From Parus major (Eukaryota > Chordata > Aves > Passeriformes > Paridae): a DNA stretch of 64,000 bases. The stretch is taken from the NCBI RefSeq assembly GCF_001522545.3, contig NC_031773.1, positions 27,105,685 to 27,169,684 of the forward strand, given 5' to 3'. This document shows positions 38,479-52,330 of the stretch, in pieces. The position numbers and the translations under genes were made by a program. The notes below the pieces were generated by a model. That model saw only the letters and a program-made list of their open reading frames with translations, did no database searches and was not told the DNA's origin. Positions within the stretch are counted from its first letter, which is position 1; each line of letters starts with the position of its first letter.

Positions 38479-41164
38479 GGCCAGATGGCTGAAGCCATGA
38501 GTCAGTAAGAAGTGGAAAGTGGTCATGCTCCTGTGTGAAGAGTGGGGCTAGGAGGGTCTGTGCAGCAGCAGCAGCTGGAGAAGGCTGGAGCACTCTCCAG
38601 TCTTGTTATCAGCAGCTTTATGTACTTAATTAATGAGTTTAATTCTTGTTATCTCCTTATCTTCTGAGATCTTAATTGCTTGGCAAAGAATTTGTTTTAC
38701 TGTGTCAAGGTTTTTAATGCTTTCAAGATTTTGCATTGAAGTTCTACCTTATTGTTTTCTCCCTTTTTTACCTAAGTCAAAGCACAAGTGAAAAAGGCTT
38801 CACAGCCTTGCCAGGTGGAGAGGTCTTGGCTAGTTCCTGATATTTGAGTTGCACTGTTAGTATAGAGGCAGGTTAAAGAGCAGCTGCTGGAGTATGTGTC
38901 ATGTAAACTTATTCTGAGATTATTCCTCTGAAGGAAACCCAATTGATTGGGATCCCAAACAGTTGGAGCTGAAAGGCTGGATCGATGGATAATAAATAAC
39001 ACTGTGGAGTAGAGCCATGGCTACTCCCCACTGCTGGGTATACTACCCATATCTGGATATTCTATTAGTGACTCTGTCCATGGAACGCTTGTTTGTTGAA
39101 AGTAGTCACACAGACTCCTTGTTGTACCTGAACAAATGTGCTAAGAAACAGAGGACACCAGCAAGATGAAGACTGTTGCAGAATCTGTCTCCTTTTTCCT
39201 CAGTGCTGTGTTACACACTGCTGCTTAAAGAACAGTATGCTGGGTGTTCAGAGGCTACTACTTATGCAAATATTTGCAATAGTGGTGGAGGTGATTCTAT
39301 AAAACTGTTCTTGGCTGGTTGTAGACTCCAAAATATGAATGATTATTGCACAAGTTGACTTGTGATAAAATGCTAAGTGGCTATATTTCATTCATTCTGT
39401 TTCCTCACTTTGAATGATTAAATACTCTAGTACTGATGAACAAATTTGCCCTTTCAATAGGAGGAGTTTATACTATTAGTAATTTTATTACCATCAAGAA
39501 ACTCCAAAGGAAATATTTTTTCAGACATTGCTGTTTAATTTTTTATGAATAAGACTTGTAAGTCTATTTTTATTGTAGAAGCTTTGTTGAAATCAAAGAC
39601 TTGTTTTAAAAATTATGGCAAAAGTAAAAATTGTCTCCTCCTTCGAAAAAGCAGTGTGCATAATTAATTGAATGCATATATTTTTATATACATGCAAGCT
39701 GTATCATGTACCTTATTCTTCATACCTGACTGATGTAGACCACCCCATTTCATGGGAAGCCAGCTGAGGTCTGTGTTGTTTCAAACTAGGTGCTGAGTGT
39801 TGCAAGTGACTGACCTGCAGGAACTGCCTCTAAGTGTGTAATGGAGCTGCTGCATGGAGAGGCTTCCAGGAAGAGCTGGAAGCTGCTGCAGTTCTCTGTA
39901 ACAGCACACATTGCCACCAGCAGCACTGCAATTAGGGTCAATCAGTGCTTGCTCCCAAAGGACTTGCATGGAGAGATGAAATCAAAATGTACAGATCCTT
40001 GGTTTTATATATATATGCAGAATTGATATGTAAACAGATTTGAGACTGATAAAAGGTCCAAAAAATAGAGAAGCTTGGTTAATGCACAAGGCAATATTAT
40101 TTAGATTGCAGTGAATAGTACCCTCTGATTTCATGTGCTGAGCTGTAGCTGTGGTAACCAAAAGATGATGGCCCTTTCCTTTGGCCTCCTGTTCTTAGTG
40201 TGGAGTATAGCTCACCTGCTACATCTACTGTTTCAAGTGCTGAAACTGCTCAGGAGGCAATGCTGCCACTTACACCCTCCTACAACTCTGCTACCGACTA
40301 ATTCTTGCTAATCTTTGTGTCTAAACAGAGCTTTCACTTCATGTATTTTGTTATTAAAGAGTTCAGGGTTTTTTCAGAAGCAAGATCTACAGGCCATGCT
40401 GCATAATGCTAATTCAACAAGATTGTGACTTCCTCATAATGCAAACATGCCTCCTCTTCTTTGATTTACTTTATTTAATAATGTTAGCTGCCGGTGATGT
40501 TTAATTAGTTTAATTACTGTTGTTGATCCTGTCAGGAAAGATTTCCTTAGGTTGATGCAGATGATTTCTAATCTAACTGTTTAATATTGGCTCATGGTTG
40601 ATTATAAATTTGAAAATATTGTAAGAGTCTGGGAAATCCAGATAATAACACTTGATAATAGTTGAAATGCTTAATCAAGTTGAGTGTTTTCATTTACATA
40701 TATTTCCTGAAAAGTGAGCACTGATTGAGAATGACAAGGGTTAGTTTCAGGTCCTAGGGGTCCTTTGAAAATTAGGAAACAATTGAATTCTTTGGGTGTG
40801 GAGATCCAAAAAACCGGGAGACAAAGCTATGCTATTAAGTCATTCAGTGAATCAGATTTACCCGTTGATAAGAAATGGGTTAATGAATGTGTTTTAACAA
40901 AAAGGACATGGAGAGCAAGCTGAGAGAATTTATGCTGGTGAGTCAAGCTCAGTTGCCTTCCCTCCTGCTCCATCAGCTTGCCTCGTCAGAGCCCTTAGCT
41001 GGGTTTTTGGGGCCAGTACCTGCAGTGTCTAACCTGTGTGGTTTGCTTGAAACTAGTCTGCATTTACAGGTTGGTGTGCAACATACAGGAGTCCCACTGC
41101 TGGGTTGGTCACTGCTCCTGGCAAGGGCTGTCATTTGTTGGGAGTATGCCATTTGCCTGATCTT

Positions 41165-41560
41165 TAGATAGCTCTCATTTTACAGAGGAGGCCCTGGAGG
41201 GCTGCCCTCCAGGGGTGTGCAGTCAGCTGCTGCCTGCTGCCCTTGGCCTCACCTGCTCCTCATGAGCCAGGAGCCTTGAGACCTTCTTCTCAGGGCCCAT
41301 TCTCTGCCCAGCCTGTGTTGTGCTTGGGATTGCCCTGGCCCAGGACCTTGCACTTGGCCTTGTTGAACTTCAGGAGGTTTGCACAGACCCACCCCTCAAG
41401 GCTGAGGGTCCCTGTGGGTGTCATCCCTTCCCTCCAGCATGGTGAGCACACCACACAGCTTGGTGTCATCAGCAAACCTGCTGAGGTGTGCTCCATGGCA
41501 GTGTCCGTGCCACCAAGGGCATTAAACTGGTCCCAGTACAGACACTTGAGGGGGTGTATT
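41165..41560 (-). mobile_element. CR1 LINE fragment with remnant of the reverse transcriptase, minus strand
   Basis: Read on the minus strand, this encodes the C-terminal part of a CR1 reverse transcriptase. LSRFADDTKLCGV, with the catalytic FADD box, lies at about 41462-41486. It is followed, after frame-disrupting changes, by WVCANLLKFNKAKCKV and GNPKHNTGWAENG, both standard in avian CR1 ORF2. The reading frame is interrupted, the 5' part of ORF2 and the usual 3' tail are absent, and no target duplication is evident, so the copy is dead. Edges are approximate. The + strand open frame at 41243-41647 is simply the antisense of this element. Confidence 0.93.
41192..41214. repeat. Perfect 11-bp inverted repeat with 1-nt spacer
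   Basis: CCCTGGAGGGC, one T, then GCCCTCCAGGG. It lies near the left edge of the CR1 fragment and could extrude as a tight cruciform. Confidence 0.85.
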
Positions 41561-44500
41561 CAGAATATACTGGATCTACACAGAATATGTTATAAAACAT
41601 GTGCTTATATAAATATATATCTTAACACTTCTGGATCTGTCATGTAAAATCACTGTGAAAACTATGCAATGTGAAACCTGTTATTGCTTATTGGTTAAAT
41701 TCTGGCCTGTTAAAGAGAAGAGTTTTAACACTGATTGTAGCTACTTTGAGACTTCACCCTGTGCTTGTTTGTTGATATACCTCTGATCTACTTAGTCATG
41801 TATAGCTTTTGGGACCAGGTAAGTAAAATTACAGTATTAGGACATGAACAATCTCAGTGTTAAATATTTCCACAGGATTTCTTTTTGCAAAATCAGGTTG
41901 CCAAGCACCTTTACAAATGATCTGGTAATGATGTACTACCTTAAAAAAGATTAATTTTTTAAGGACAAACAGGATTGATTGCTTTGTTTCCTTTAGAAGA
42001 TTTATAATGAAGTAAAAATTTCTAATCACAGGCAAGCATGTATGTCTGTTCTTTTCATTTGCGAACAGCAATACATATTTCTCCTGTTTATAGAAGGGCT
42101 GAAAGTGTTGTAGACTTCCGTCAATTTTCATTTGAAGTAAATGATTTTTTAACCTGTACCATTTCATTTTGGCCTGGATATCCAAAATTTGTACTAAATG
42201 GATATTATGAAAACAATGAAGATTTCTGGAAGTTCAAAGAAACCCCACAAAGAAATCAAAGCACCTCTTCATAAATTGAATCTGAACACATTATATTTTC
42301 ACAGTTGTTTCCAAGAAGGCCATTGAGTAAAACAGATCAGAAAATAACTATTATATTTAAGATAAAGAAACCTAGAAAATAATAATGCATAGAAAAAGCT
42401 CTTCAGTTTTTTTTAAAGATCAGAATGAAAAATAGATTAAATTGTTTATTTTAATATGATTTTACAAATTTCACTTTTTAGTCTTTACAAACTTCCACTA
42501 TTAAGCTGCACCTCTTTACATTACCTGTTATAGTGAGAGAAAAGATTTTTATTAATTTACTTGCAAAATAAGATGATATCAACCTATTATGTGTAGGTAC
42601 CATTCAGAACATATTTGTTGACTTTTATAATTGTGACTTAGTGAAATTATCTATCTCCTTGTGAACCATTCAGGAGGCTATTAATGGCACTTTTGTCTTG
42701 TAACAGGAGCCAAAAATCATATGCCTGAAATTTATTTTCCTTTTTTCATTAATGCTGTGAGAATAGACAATAGCCTGGACTGAAGCAATAATAACAGCAC
42801 AGAGCCAGCCAGAATGAATCCTGTGTTTGAGAGTAATATGAAAGGTTATAATCCACCCTTTCCTTAATCTGCCTCTACCAGAGAGCACAGAATGTTTTCA
42901 AGCTCTCTCCTCTCTCTGGAACAGGGGCAGCCAGTCATTGTGAGCTTGCCATTTACTTTTCATAATAATGGTCTTGCAATTCATTAATGAAATTCGTAGT
43001 TTGATGAATTTGCTTTTGGGTTAACTTTAATTAACTGCACCACATCGATGGGTCAGAAGTTTAACTGCATGTTTTTCAATAAACATTTTGAAAACCGAAG
43101 ATAACAACAAAAAAAGAGTGGTATTATCTGAATATATTTTTTCAGATAATGAAACAAAAAAAGTTGCTGGATTTTTACATGAAGTGACATCTTGTAGCTG
43201 TCTGCACTTAGGAATGTGATTTAAATTCCTAATTAACATTAAAAAAAAGTTATTTTTTTTTCCTGAAATATCTTTGGTTTCATCCTAACACACATATGGA
43301 CTGCCTTTACCTGCTACATGAAAGTTTCCATTTCATGACTTACAAGTGAGGATAACCTCTTGCAGTCAGCAGGGAAGCCTAAAAATTTGTTTCTTTTAAA
43401 GTTTTTTCTGTCTCAAGTGAAAAGAAATACTGTTTCATTGTGAACCAATTGAGCTTTTGGAGCAGTTAGTGATGTACTTCAGACTAAATGATTGCAACTG
43501 TAGTTGATATCTCAGAATTTATCTCATATTGTAATGAATAGACCTAAAGACATACTAAAAATATTACTTGAAAATTAATTTTCTTGAGGAAGAAAAAATG
43601 GTACCCCACAATATTAACTCTCAGCAACTTTCAGACCATTATGTTTAAATTGATAGATGTGACCATAGCCAGTCTGAAAGAAGAGTGTGGACTCCTGTTT
43701 ATGTCAGTAGTGGTTGAATCTGTGTTTTGACATGCAAAATTTAGTTTGTAGTGAACATATGTATTTTGAGGAAAAGCCTCAAAATTCTAGCCCTGTAGTA
43801 AGTAATATGAAATGTTTCCCAGTAATCCTTCAGTGGAAAACGTAGGGGGACTGAGTTTTGGTAAGGAAAACCTGAGGTGAGTTTGAATTTTTTTCTGCTG
43901 TGTACGCAGTATCAAACATTACCTGGGAAGTTACAGCTGGAATTTTCTGTGCCTGGAGTTGCAAATCAGAGCTCTGATTTCTCCATATCACTGTCTATTT
44001 CCTATTTTTCACCTACAGCATTTCTTGAGAAAGGAATCTGCTGTGAGCACCCCTGCCTGGCACAGGACCATGACAATTGGTCATGAATAGACAGAAAGTG
44101 CTTTACAGTTCTCTGTTTATCAAGTCTGCTTGTGTTGGAGATAGTGGCAGTATTTTTTCTGTTCTTTTACTTTGCCTTTGAGCTGTGGGTTTAGAGGAGC
44201 ATTTTTCTGGTAGCCTGAAAAGATAAACTTTCTTCAAACTCAGTGTTAAACTAATGCTCCTGGGGAGGAAGAAGCACAGTCTTGGAAATTGCCTTTTATA
44301 AATAAAACCTAAATAACTCATAAATATAGCAGCTAGTCACAATAAGATCCAAGTTCTCCTTTTGTCAGCACAATACTATTCTAATCCATGTTTTGTCTGC
44401 ATTTTAACCTGTTGTGCCAATTATTTTACCCCACACTACATTGCTGTGTGAGCCACTAAATCTGTTTTGTGATTAAAGATGTTAAAGTTCTATACCAAAC

Positions 44501-47160
44501 TGTAAAACTTTATCTTACAAACACCAAAGACATTGTCTAGAATACAGCCAAAATTTCATTCCAGCATTTTTCAAAACCACCATGATAAATTCCTTACTAT
44601 GTTTAATTTCACTTGGTATAAATGAAAAAGAAATCAAGAGTAAGAGAGTAAAACACCCTCAGAAGCTATGAACTCCACTGTAAGCCTCTTCCCAGCAGAA
44701 GCTAACTGGGGAAGGAATGTGTTTCTAGTCAACTCTGACTTTTTCCCTTGTCTGGATACTGGTCAGCTGCAGACCTTGAGTTTGATGGTCCTTTGGCTTC
44801 AGTCAGCACAATTCTTATGGGAGGATTTTGTGTTTGCTGGGGTTTTGGTCAAGTCACACTCATTAGCAGTCCAAGCTGCTGCCCAGGGTGTATCTGCACC
44901 AGAGCCCAACATCCTCCTGTGACAGCTGGGCTTCCTGCCCCAGCTCTGCCTCCACTGTCTCATCATAGTCAAACCCAAATGTCTTCCTTTTGTAAACCTA
45001 TGATGACCTTGAAAAAAATCCATGTTTTCTGTAGGCCACTCTTTCCAGTGCCCATGATTTAAATTTTCCTAGTTAACCCCACATGATATCTACGTGGATG
45101 TTTGTTTGCTTTTTTGTTTTATGTTGGCTAAAAAAAATACAAAAACATTTTCTTTGTTGGGGTGTTACTGAAAGTATTAAAACGATTTTGCGTTTTTTTC
45201 CTAATCTGTCATGTTTGATAAAACTTCTTTTTAAGGCTTGCTGATTAACATATTCTCTTCTGAGGGTTTTGTGGATTTTGTATTCTGGTTTGTTTTTTTT
45301 TTTTTTGGATGAGTTTCCTGTTTTGTGTGTGTGTTTTATGTTTTAGTAGTGTCCATAGCCTATTTCAGATAAACCAGGCACAGTGACTGACCTTCTGTTG
45401 AGAAGGCTACACTCAAATTATACTTTACATTCTGCTGAGCCAAATGTGCCAAAATGATTTCATACATAATTGCTCTTTAACTTACTCCTAAAATCTTGAC
45501 TGCAGATACTGGTGTTAAAGCAGATGTAAGGGAATTTTGTCTGGTGATAACTGAGAATGATGAGCAGTGGCAAAGATCTCTTATATATAAAACACCTGTT
45601 GAGTTTGGAAGCTATCTTTGAAGGAACCCTAAGGGCTCTTATTCTATGTCTGCTGACTTCAGCACACTTATTGAGGCTGATGTTTCACTGATATCATTGG
45701 CAAAAATTATAGAAGAAGGAAAAAAGCCTAAGGGGCTGACATCCTGCAGCACTAGCCACGTTGTAGTGTGCACAGGAAAAGTTCAAGAAGTCACAAGCAA
45801 TTCACAACCAGTCTGCTGTTGACTCACTTATGGGGAGTGATAGCAAAAGAGCAATGACACTGATGAACAATGAGGCTGATGTTACTTTGTGTCTTGGGCA
45901 GGAGTATAATTTGTCATTAAATAAATAACCCTGGAAAACAGTTTATAAATGATGCCCTCAGATTCACTGGAAATGTTTTCCTCTGCTCCAAAACCCCTAA
46001 GTGTTTATGATGTGTTATTCTCACAGTTCATGGTTAAAAATGTTATGTATACATGTTAGTGAAATGTGAGTATCAGGATCTGAATGGATGGCAAGACGTC
46101 TGTATTACAGAGCTAAGAGCATTTGTGTCGGTGCTGGGATGTCCAAGCTGTTATGTCACCTAATGTATGAAAAGTTAGACTGATGGGAAAGTGCATAGTG
46201 AGTACAAACACTAAAATATCATTAAGAAGAGGCAGGCAAGTGGATGGTTTTAGGGACAGATACCCTAACTCACCAGACTTCTGTGGTAAACATTTGTTAG
46301 AGAGAATTACCTTCTGAAGGCCTTCAGAGTGGCTCAGTAGCCAAACACTTTATCAAATTTATGATGTTTCCTTAAGTTAGAAAAACATATTTTTCCATCT
46401 TGTAAGCAATAATTAATAATAGTCCACAGAAGTTAAAGCATTCTTTGACTTTCTTTTTCTAAAATAATATTTTGTTGTAGGCTTTTAAAAAGTAGAAGAG
46501 AGTGCTTACTGTTTGCAGCTCTCATGATAATAAATATAATTCTCCTATGTCTATTGAAACTCAGGTTAAGGTCTGCCTGCCTTCAGCTTGGAAGGGACAG
46601 GTTTAAAAAAGAAAAAAAAGTCTTCTTGAAAATCTCAATTGGTTCAGGGCTCTAGTTTTAGTTTGCAGTTCATGGAATCTACTGAAATCAGAGATGATTA
46701 TTTAACCCTATGACAGATGGAGCCAGGATGTCTGTATCATCAAAGAGAGGAAAAATGAAATGTGAGTGAGCAGAGAAGTCAGTAAATGTGAGAATAATTG
46801 GAGTGGGCATGCAGAGGGGGTAAGGAAGGATACATTGCTGACACTTTTTTTTAGCCATCAGCTTTGAAGCCAGCTACTGGTCTGTGTAAGTGACCTCTAC
46901 AGCCTAAGCTGAAAGAGGTTAGAGGGTTAGATAAATGCCCAGTTCTGTATAAACCTTTCAGGGACCTACCCAGAGAATTTGTTACAATGACAAGAAAGTT
47001 GTTCTTCTTGCAGAGGATGAACTAAATGATCTCAATTTGTCTTTTACGATTTGACCTTGGTAGTAAGTAACTTGGTAGTAAGCTGAAGTTTTTAATATAC
47101 TTCAAGGGTTTCCTCTGGCTTCTGTTAGTAAGTACACTCACCTGGTTAGGAAAAAGTCTT

Positions 47161-47186
47161 GATTAAATTAAAATTAAAATTAAATT
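47161..47186. repeat. (TTAAA)n simple repeat
   Basis: A short run of ATTAAA/ATTAAAA units, low complexity. Confidence 0.7.
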
Positions 47187-49893
47187 CTGTATCTTTGAAA
47201 TGCTGAATGTTGCTCATTATTGGAAATATGAGGCAACTATGGACTGGACTTAGGCAGTCAGGTTATAACACCCTTTTAACTATTGGAGATGATGCTTAAA
47301 ATTAATGACCTAGTCTATAAGACTCCCACTACAAACCTGTTCCACAGCCTTATTTTGTTGGTATGGAAGTTCATAGATGGTCTACCAGGTGGTTTCCAAA
47401 GTGGTTTTATAGTCATTATTGTCAGTATCAGCCTTTTAGCTTAAATGATTCCTGTCTTTACAGTTTGTTGCTACAAAGTAATTTTAAACACTCAGAGCTT
47501 GATGTTGGTACATCAAACAAAGCAGGTTCTTCTGTTTTTCTTGCAAAATTTAGAATTGGGTCTTTGTCTAGGCAAGAAAGTTGGGCTAAGATGAAGCATA
47601 ATGTTGAATTGCAGCAGGAATTAGGACAATCTGAGTGAGATGTACTGGGAACTGCCCTCTGGACAGTGAAGGCTCTTGTATTATCTATTTAACCTCCCTC
47701 CATTCTGGTGTTTGGAGCAGACAGAGGATTCTGTGTCTTTCCATTCCATGGTGTCACTACCTGTCTGTGAAACTTCATGTTGGAGTGTTTCTGTTTCCCT
47801 CCTGATAATGAATGCTGTGGAGCTCAACAGCTTTCAGTAGTCCTCAGTTAGACTTAATGAAAAGGATTAGTGTAATGAATCTGAAAAGCACTGCTGTTGA
47901 TTCCTGTGAAATATGTGATACCAGATGATAGACTTTGAAGTAAGGTGGTCTTCAATTTCTTTTAAAACTTTTATTGTACCAATTTTATACATTTTTTTAT
48001 ACTGAGAAAAGATGAGGGGAGGAAGTTGAAAACTCAATTAGCCAGGAGTTAAGGAATTGTCAGAATTCTAAATTCTATTCATGAACATACAGCATAATTT
48101 GGCCTTCAGTTATAGGACTACAGGTGTGAGATTTTGGAGAAAAGGGATTGTGGTCTGTAGGGTTGAACAGATTATGCTAGATTTCAAATTGCTTTGAAAA
48201 CAGAGAACTATTGAATTGAAGCTTTTTTTTGTACTGATTTGGATTTTTGAGCAGTTGTTGTGTGTTTGTCCCTTGCTTCTACATTTGCACCATATCTTGA
48301 GATGGCATAAAATATATCCTGAGAGACATCTGAGAGACAGTGTTTAACCAGATTACCAAAGCTATTTTTGATGGTTTATATCAGCTCCTTAGTTTAAATT
48401 GTCTGCTTCCAGACATCATCTGCCATTTGTTGTGTGATGGGTTTAATGTTGCTTTGGAGAGCACAAGGGATCTGGGGAACACTGGTCATGGGTGTAGTGT
48501 TGAAGGTGTGGTTTAGACCATCAATAGGTGCCAGAGATCCTCCTGGAGCCATGATTTAGAGTTTGCTACACCTTTTCCATTGCAGCAAATTGTCTGAGTC
48601 ACCTGCCTGTGTGTACAAGAATTGTGTGAATATAAATAATTAGGTTTGTAAAGATAAAGCAGGCAAATTGCCTAAAGAGATCTGGTAAAGGAAGAAGATT
48701 CCAGCAGCAGGTGGGAGGCTAGGCTACCTGGAACTACTTGTGAAAGAAAATGTTTTATCCCCTCCCTATCCCAACACTGCATAAAGATATGCAGTGACCA
48801 TGTGCTTGCTGTCTCTGTTGACATCCTCTGCACCTCCCACTATAAACATGGATTTAGGGAAATCACAGACCCCTTCACAGGCCTCTGACCTCCTGGTTTG
48901 AGGACTAGAGGTGCTAGCAGGGGCTTGGCCAACAAGCAGCTTCTCTGCCCTGAAGCTGTCTTTCAGCTGCCCATTTGCACTTGTTCCACTACTGCTATTT
49001 TGATTAGCAGAACATTGCCTAAAATCAGGGCTTCCATTAGAAGTCAAAATTGATTGCTGTTCCAAGAGCTAGTTAATAAAAGAATATGTGAAAGTCAGCT
49101 AGAAAGCTTGGCTGAATCACACAACTTTCACATAGATAGCTTAGCTCATGATGAGCTGAAAAAATAGTTCCCTTAAGGTATCACAGAAAGCAGAGCTTGA
49201 GGGTTTTAATTTTCTTTTCAACTGTCAATCTTGAGTCTTTTAAGTTAGCTTAAAAGAATGTGTTTATTTTTCTTGTAGAACTTTAAATCTTTTCTACTAA
49301 ACAAACATATTGAACTGAAGGCCACTTACATCTTAAACTCCTTGAATTATCAGCAGAGTAGCATGAAAGATCTCTGTTCCTGTCCTGATAACAGTGAGAG
49401 ATGTGAGAGACCCTAAAGAAAAGCCCATTATCAATTTTCCTCTTTTTATCAAAGAAACAGAGTGCTCCAGGTCAATTCAAGTTAAAAGAAAAAAGCAATT
49501 AAGTATTTATTACTTGTGCTTGAAAAAATAATTTGCAACATTTATGGCAAAAAAAATTTCTTTTGAAAACCATACTCAGAAACAGGACCAGTTGTGATGT
49601 ATTATGTTCAGTGGTCTTAATGAGGGAACTGAAAGGGAATATAAGCTTTTTTCCCTGTTTCTTCTGTATGTCTGTATGAGTATAGTTATTTCACAGAAAG
49701 ATATATTGCCATGTAATCGTCCATGAATCATCATAGGTTTATAAAGCTAGAATTAAATAAGTGAGAAGGTTTGACAGCCATAAAGGCAGTGAACTGAGGA
49801 CCTGGCTGTTGAATTAATTGCCGTTTGAATTGGAAGATTTAGCAAGAAATATGTAATGCATTTTTTTTAAATCGGCGCAATTTTGGGGAGTTT

Positions 49894-49907
49894 GTAACCA
49901 TAGTAAC
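49894..49907. promoter_or_regulatory. Perfect RFX X-box-like palindromic motif
   Basis: GTAACCATAGTAAC fits the RFX-family X-box pattern GTNRCC-N2-RGYAAC at every position. It sits in a non-coding stretch (49801-49960) that also has homeodomain-like TTAATTG and an ATGCAT motif. Function is inferred from the motif only. Confidence 0.45.
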
Positions 49908-50336
49908 ATTTTACAAAGGCTAAAAGTCCAGCCAAATAATGCTTAAGCTAACAATATGTGTTTATCATTACAGCAGTAGCACTACTGAACTCTTTTAATG
50001 AGTTTTCCATAAGCCAATACTTGATTTTTTGTGGTCATTGTAACTGCAGAATCTATTCCCAACATCCATTTTATTTCAAATAAGAATATTTGAATACTGA
50101 CAAGTAAGTAGCAGCATCGTTTTAACCTCATCAGTGATATAATTTCACTCAAGAGATTAAAAGGTCAGGAAAGCAAAACCTATATTAAAACAAATCAAAT
50201 AACACATAGCTGTGCTGAATCTCTGAAAAAGTTAAAAGTGCTTGTAAAGGAGATGTATCCTTGAAGTGATTTGCCAAGATAATTTCTTTATCTCTGTTAA
50301 ATAGATTTTATCATAGCCAGCCACCTCAAATAAAAA

Positions 50337-50372
50337 ATAATAATAAAAAATAATAAAAAAAGATTTTTTATG
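50337..50372. repeat. (TAA)n/A-rich simple repeat
   Basis: Alternating AATAATAAT and A6 runs, low complexity. Confidence 0.8.
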
Positions 50373-52310
50373 AAAATGAGACATGGTATCTGACTTTCAT
50401 GGATCAGGTGAGACCATAGCTTTATAATTTTAAAGAACTGGTGACTGACCTAGGGCTACACTGGTAGAAGGCAAGTGTGCAAAGACATGTTTAAGGTTTT
50501 GAATGTTGTTTGAACTCTATAGAAATTTCTCACCATCTGAGCTGGATACAAGCTCTGACTAGCTGCAACATTGTAAAGTAAGACTAAAGATGGTCCAAAT
50601 TAACTAATTCTACCAATTCTAATTTTTCAACTTAGTGCACAATTTTTACATCTTGACTGGGGGAACCATCTGAAGTGATACCTTGCAGTTGCATGATACC
50701 AGAGGGAGGGCATGATCCAGTATAATTGACAAGAGATTTTAGAAACCTTTTCACTTGCTGTTATAGACAGGTCAGGCTTATCTTCAACTGCTACTTGAAA
50801 GATTTAATTCCCTGTTCTAATGACAATCTTCCTCCCTCTCTACTTGCACCTTCTGCAGTCCTCTTCTATGGTAATCTTGAAGGCTGGGCTTCTGTTATTA
50901 AGTAGAGGAGCTTAAATGGAGGTACCCTGAGTTACGGGTAAAAGCATCAATGTTGTTTTCATCCTACAAGATGGTGTTTGAATTATTCTTTTCAGTGTTG
51001 GAAGAGATCCCTTTGAGAGCCTGATGTGGACTAGAGCTGTGGATCTGCCCTCAAAGAAGGAGAGGAGACAGTCTCCATGTCCTGCAGTGTTTGAAGGTGC
51101 TTTGCCAGACGTACAGACAGTGTTGTTTTGCAGTCCTGACTGATATGTATTTATTTTACATTTGGTAGCTATGAAGGGAGAAAATAGCATTCTGGACTCA
51201 TAAAGCTTCAATAGTTTTAGCAGCCAAAAAATGTCAGAAGAATTTAGATTTATGAAACACTATTACTTCTCCTGAAGCTTTGCCCTTTATTAAAGATTAC
51301 ACTTTCATGGATGCTGGATATTACATTTATGTATCTTTAAGTCAGTTAAGTGCTGCAGCTGCATCTGAAGAACTCTTTCTGAAAGTGAAATGATTTTTTT
51401 TTTTTTTACCTTAGGTATATGATAGATCTCTGACATTCTCATTTTCCAGAGACTTCAAAGAATAGCTTTTCCTTCTGACACAAAATTTTTCCTGCCTAGA
51501 GCCTTCATTTTTTCAGGGTAGCTGGATCAGAACCCTTGTGCATATAATGGACTGGTAGTTAGGCTGAGTAGCGGGTGCTCAGGAGGGGGGAGCAGTGTCC
51601 CTAGTGCCAGATGGTGCAAGGGCACCTTCATAGCACTGCCAGTAATCTGGGCAGCACATGAGCAATTGCAACCAGTAGACAAATCCCTTGGACACTGCTG
51701 TGGCGTGTACCTTATTACCCAAATACACCAGGAATAAATTGGATGCAGGAGAAAGAGCTGAGCATCACACACTTCTCTTTTCAAGGGAAGGAAAGGGGCG
51801 TGGCTGTGGGTTATTTGACGGAGAAGAAACCTTCTAATGAGACACTAAAATCTCCATGGGCTCTAGCCTATCTTTCTGCTAGAAAATTCATGCCTGTGGC
51901 AATAACTTGAAGAATCCTGGGATCTTAGCTGGAAAGTGAGCTGCCTTTTCCTGTTCTCTCATTGCTAACTGTATTTGTGTGCCCTATGCCATAAGGGATG
52001 GGGGGTGGAGGGGGCTGAGATGTCCTGTTATGTCTTGGCTCTTTTCATAAATTTGCTTCACATTTGGATGTTTTCAAAGTGGTTTGCTGCTTTTGCAACT
52101 TTTTTCATAACTCAGCGGCTAATTTTTCTTCATCTGTGCTTGTGTGGTAATCAGTTTCTTGATGCACCCCTAGAAAAGGCTGAGTTCATATCTTTTGCAG
52201 TTGATTGATGATCCTTTTTTTTTTTCTAGGACTAATCCAGTTCTTTAATGAGCTGCCAGAGCATGTTTTAAGCACTCCTTGTGCCAGTTTTTAATAACAC
52301 CATGTGTTCT

Positions 52311-52330
52311 TTACTTGCAACAGCAAGTAA
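52311..52330. repeat. 8-bp hairpin (TTACTTGC-AACA-GCAAGTAA)
   Basis: A perfect stem with a 4-nt loop. It is too short for a microRNA precursor and probably incidental. Confidence 0.6.

Noticed and set aside
41243..41647. 134-codon + strand open frame
   Set aside because: It is the antisense of the CR1 reverse transcriptase remnant.
42038..42274. 78-codon + strand open frame
   Set aside because: No family resemblance, no splice context, overlapped by a minus-strand open frame, in AT-rich intron.
52311..52330. Hairpin as a microRNA precursor
   Set aside because: An 8-bp stem is far too short, and flanking sequence does not extend the pairing.
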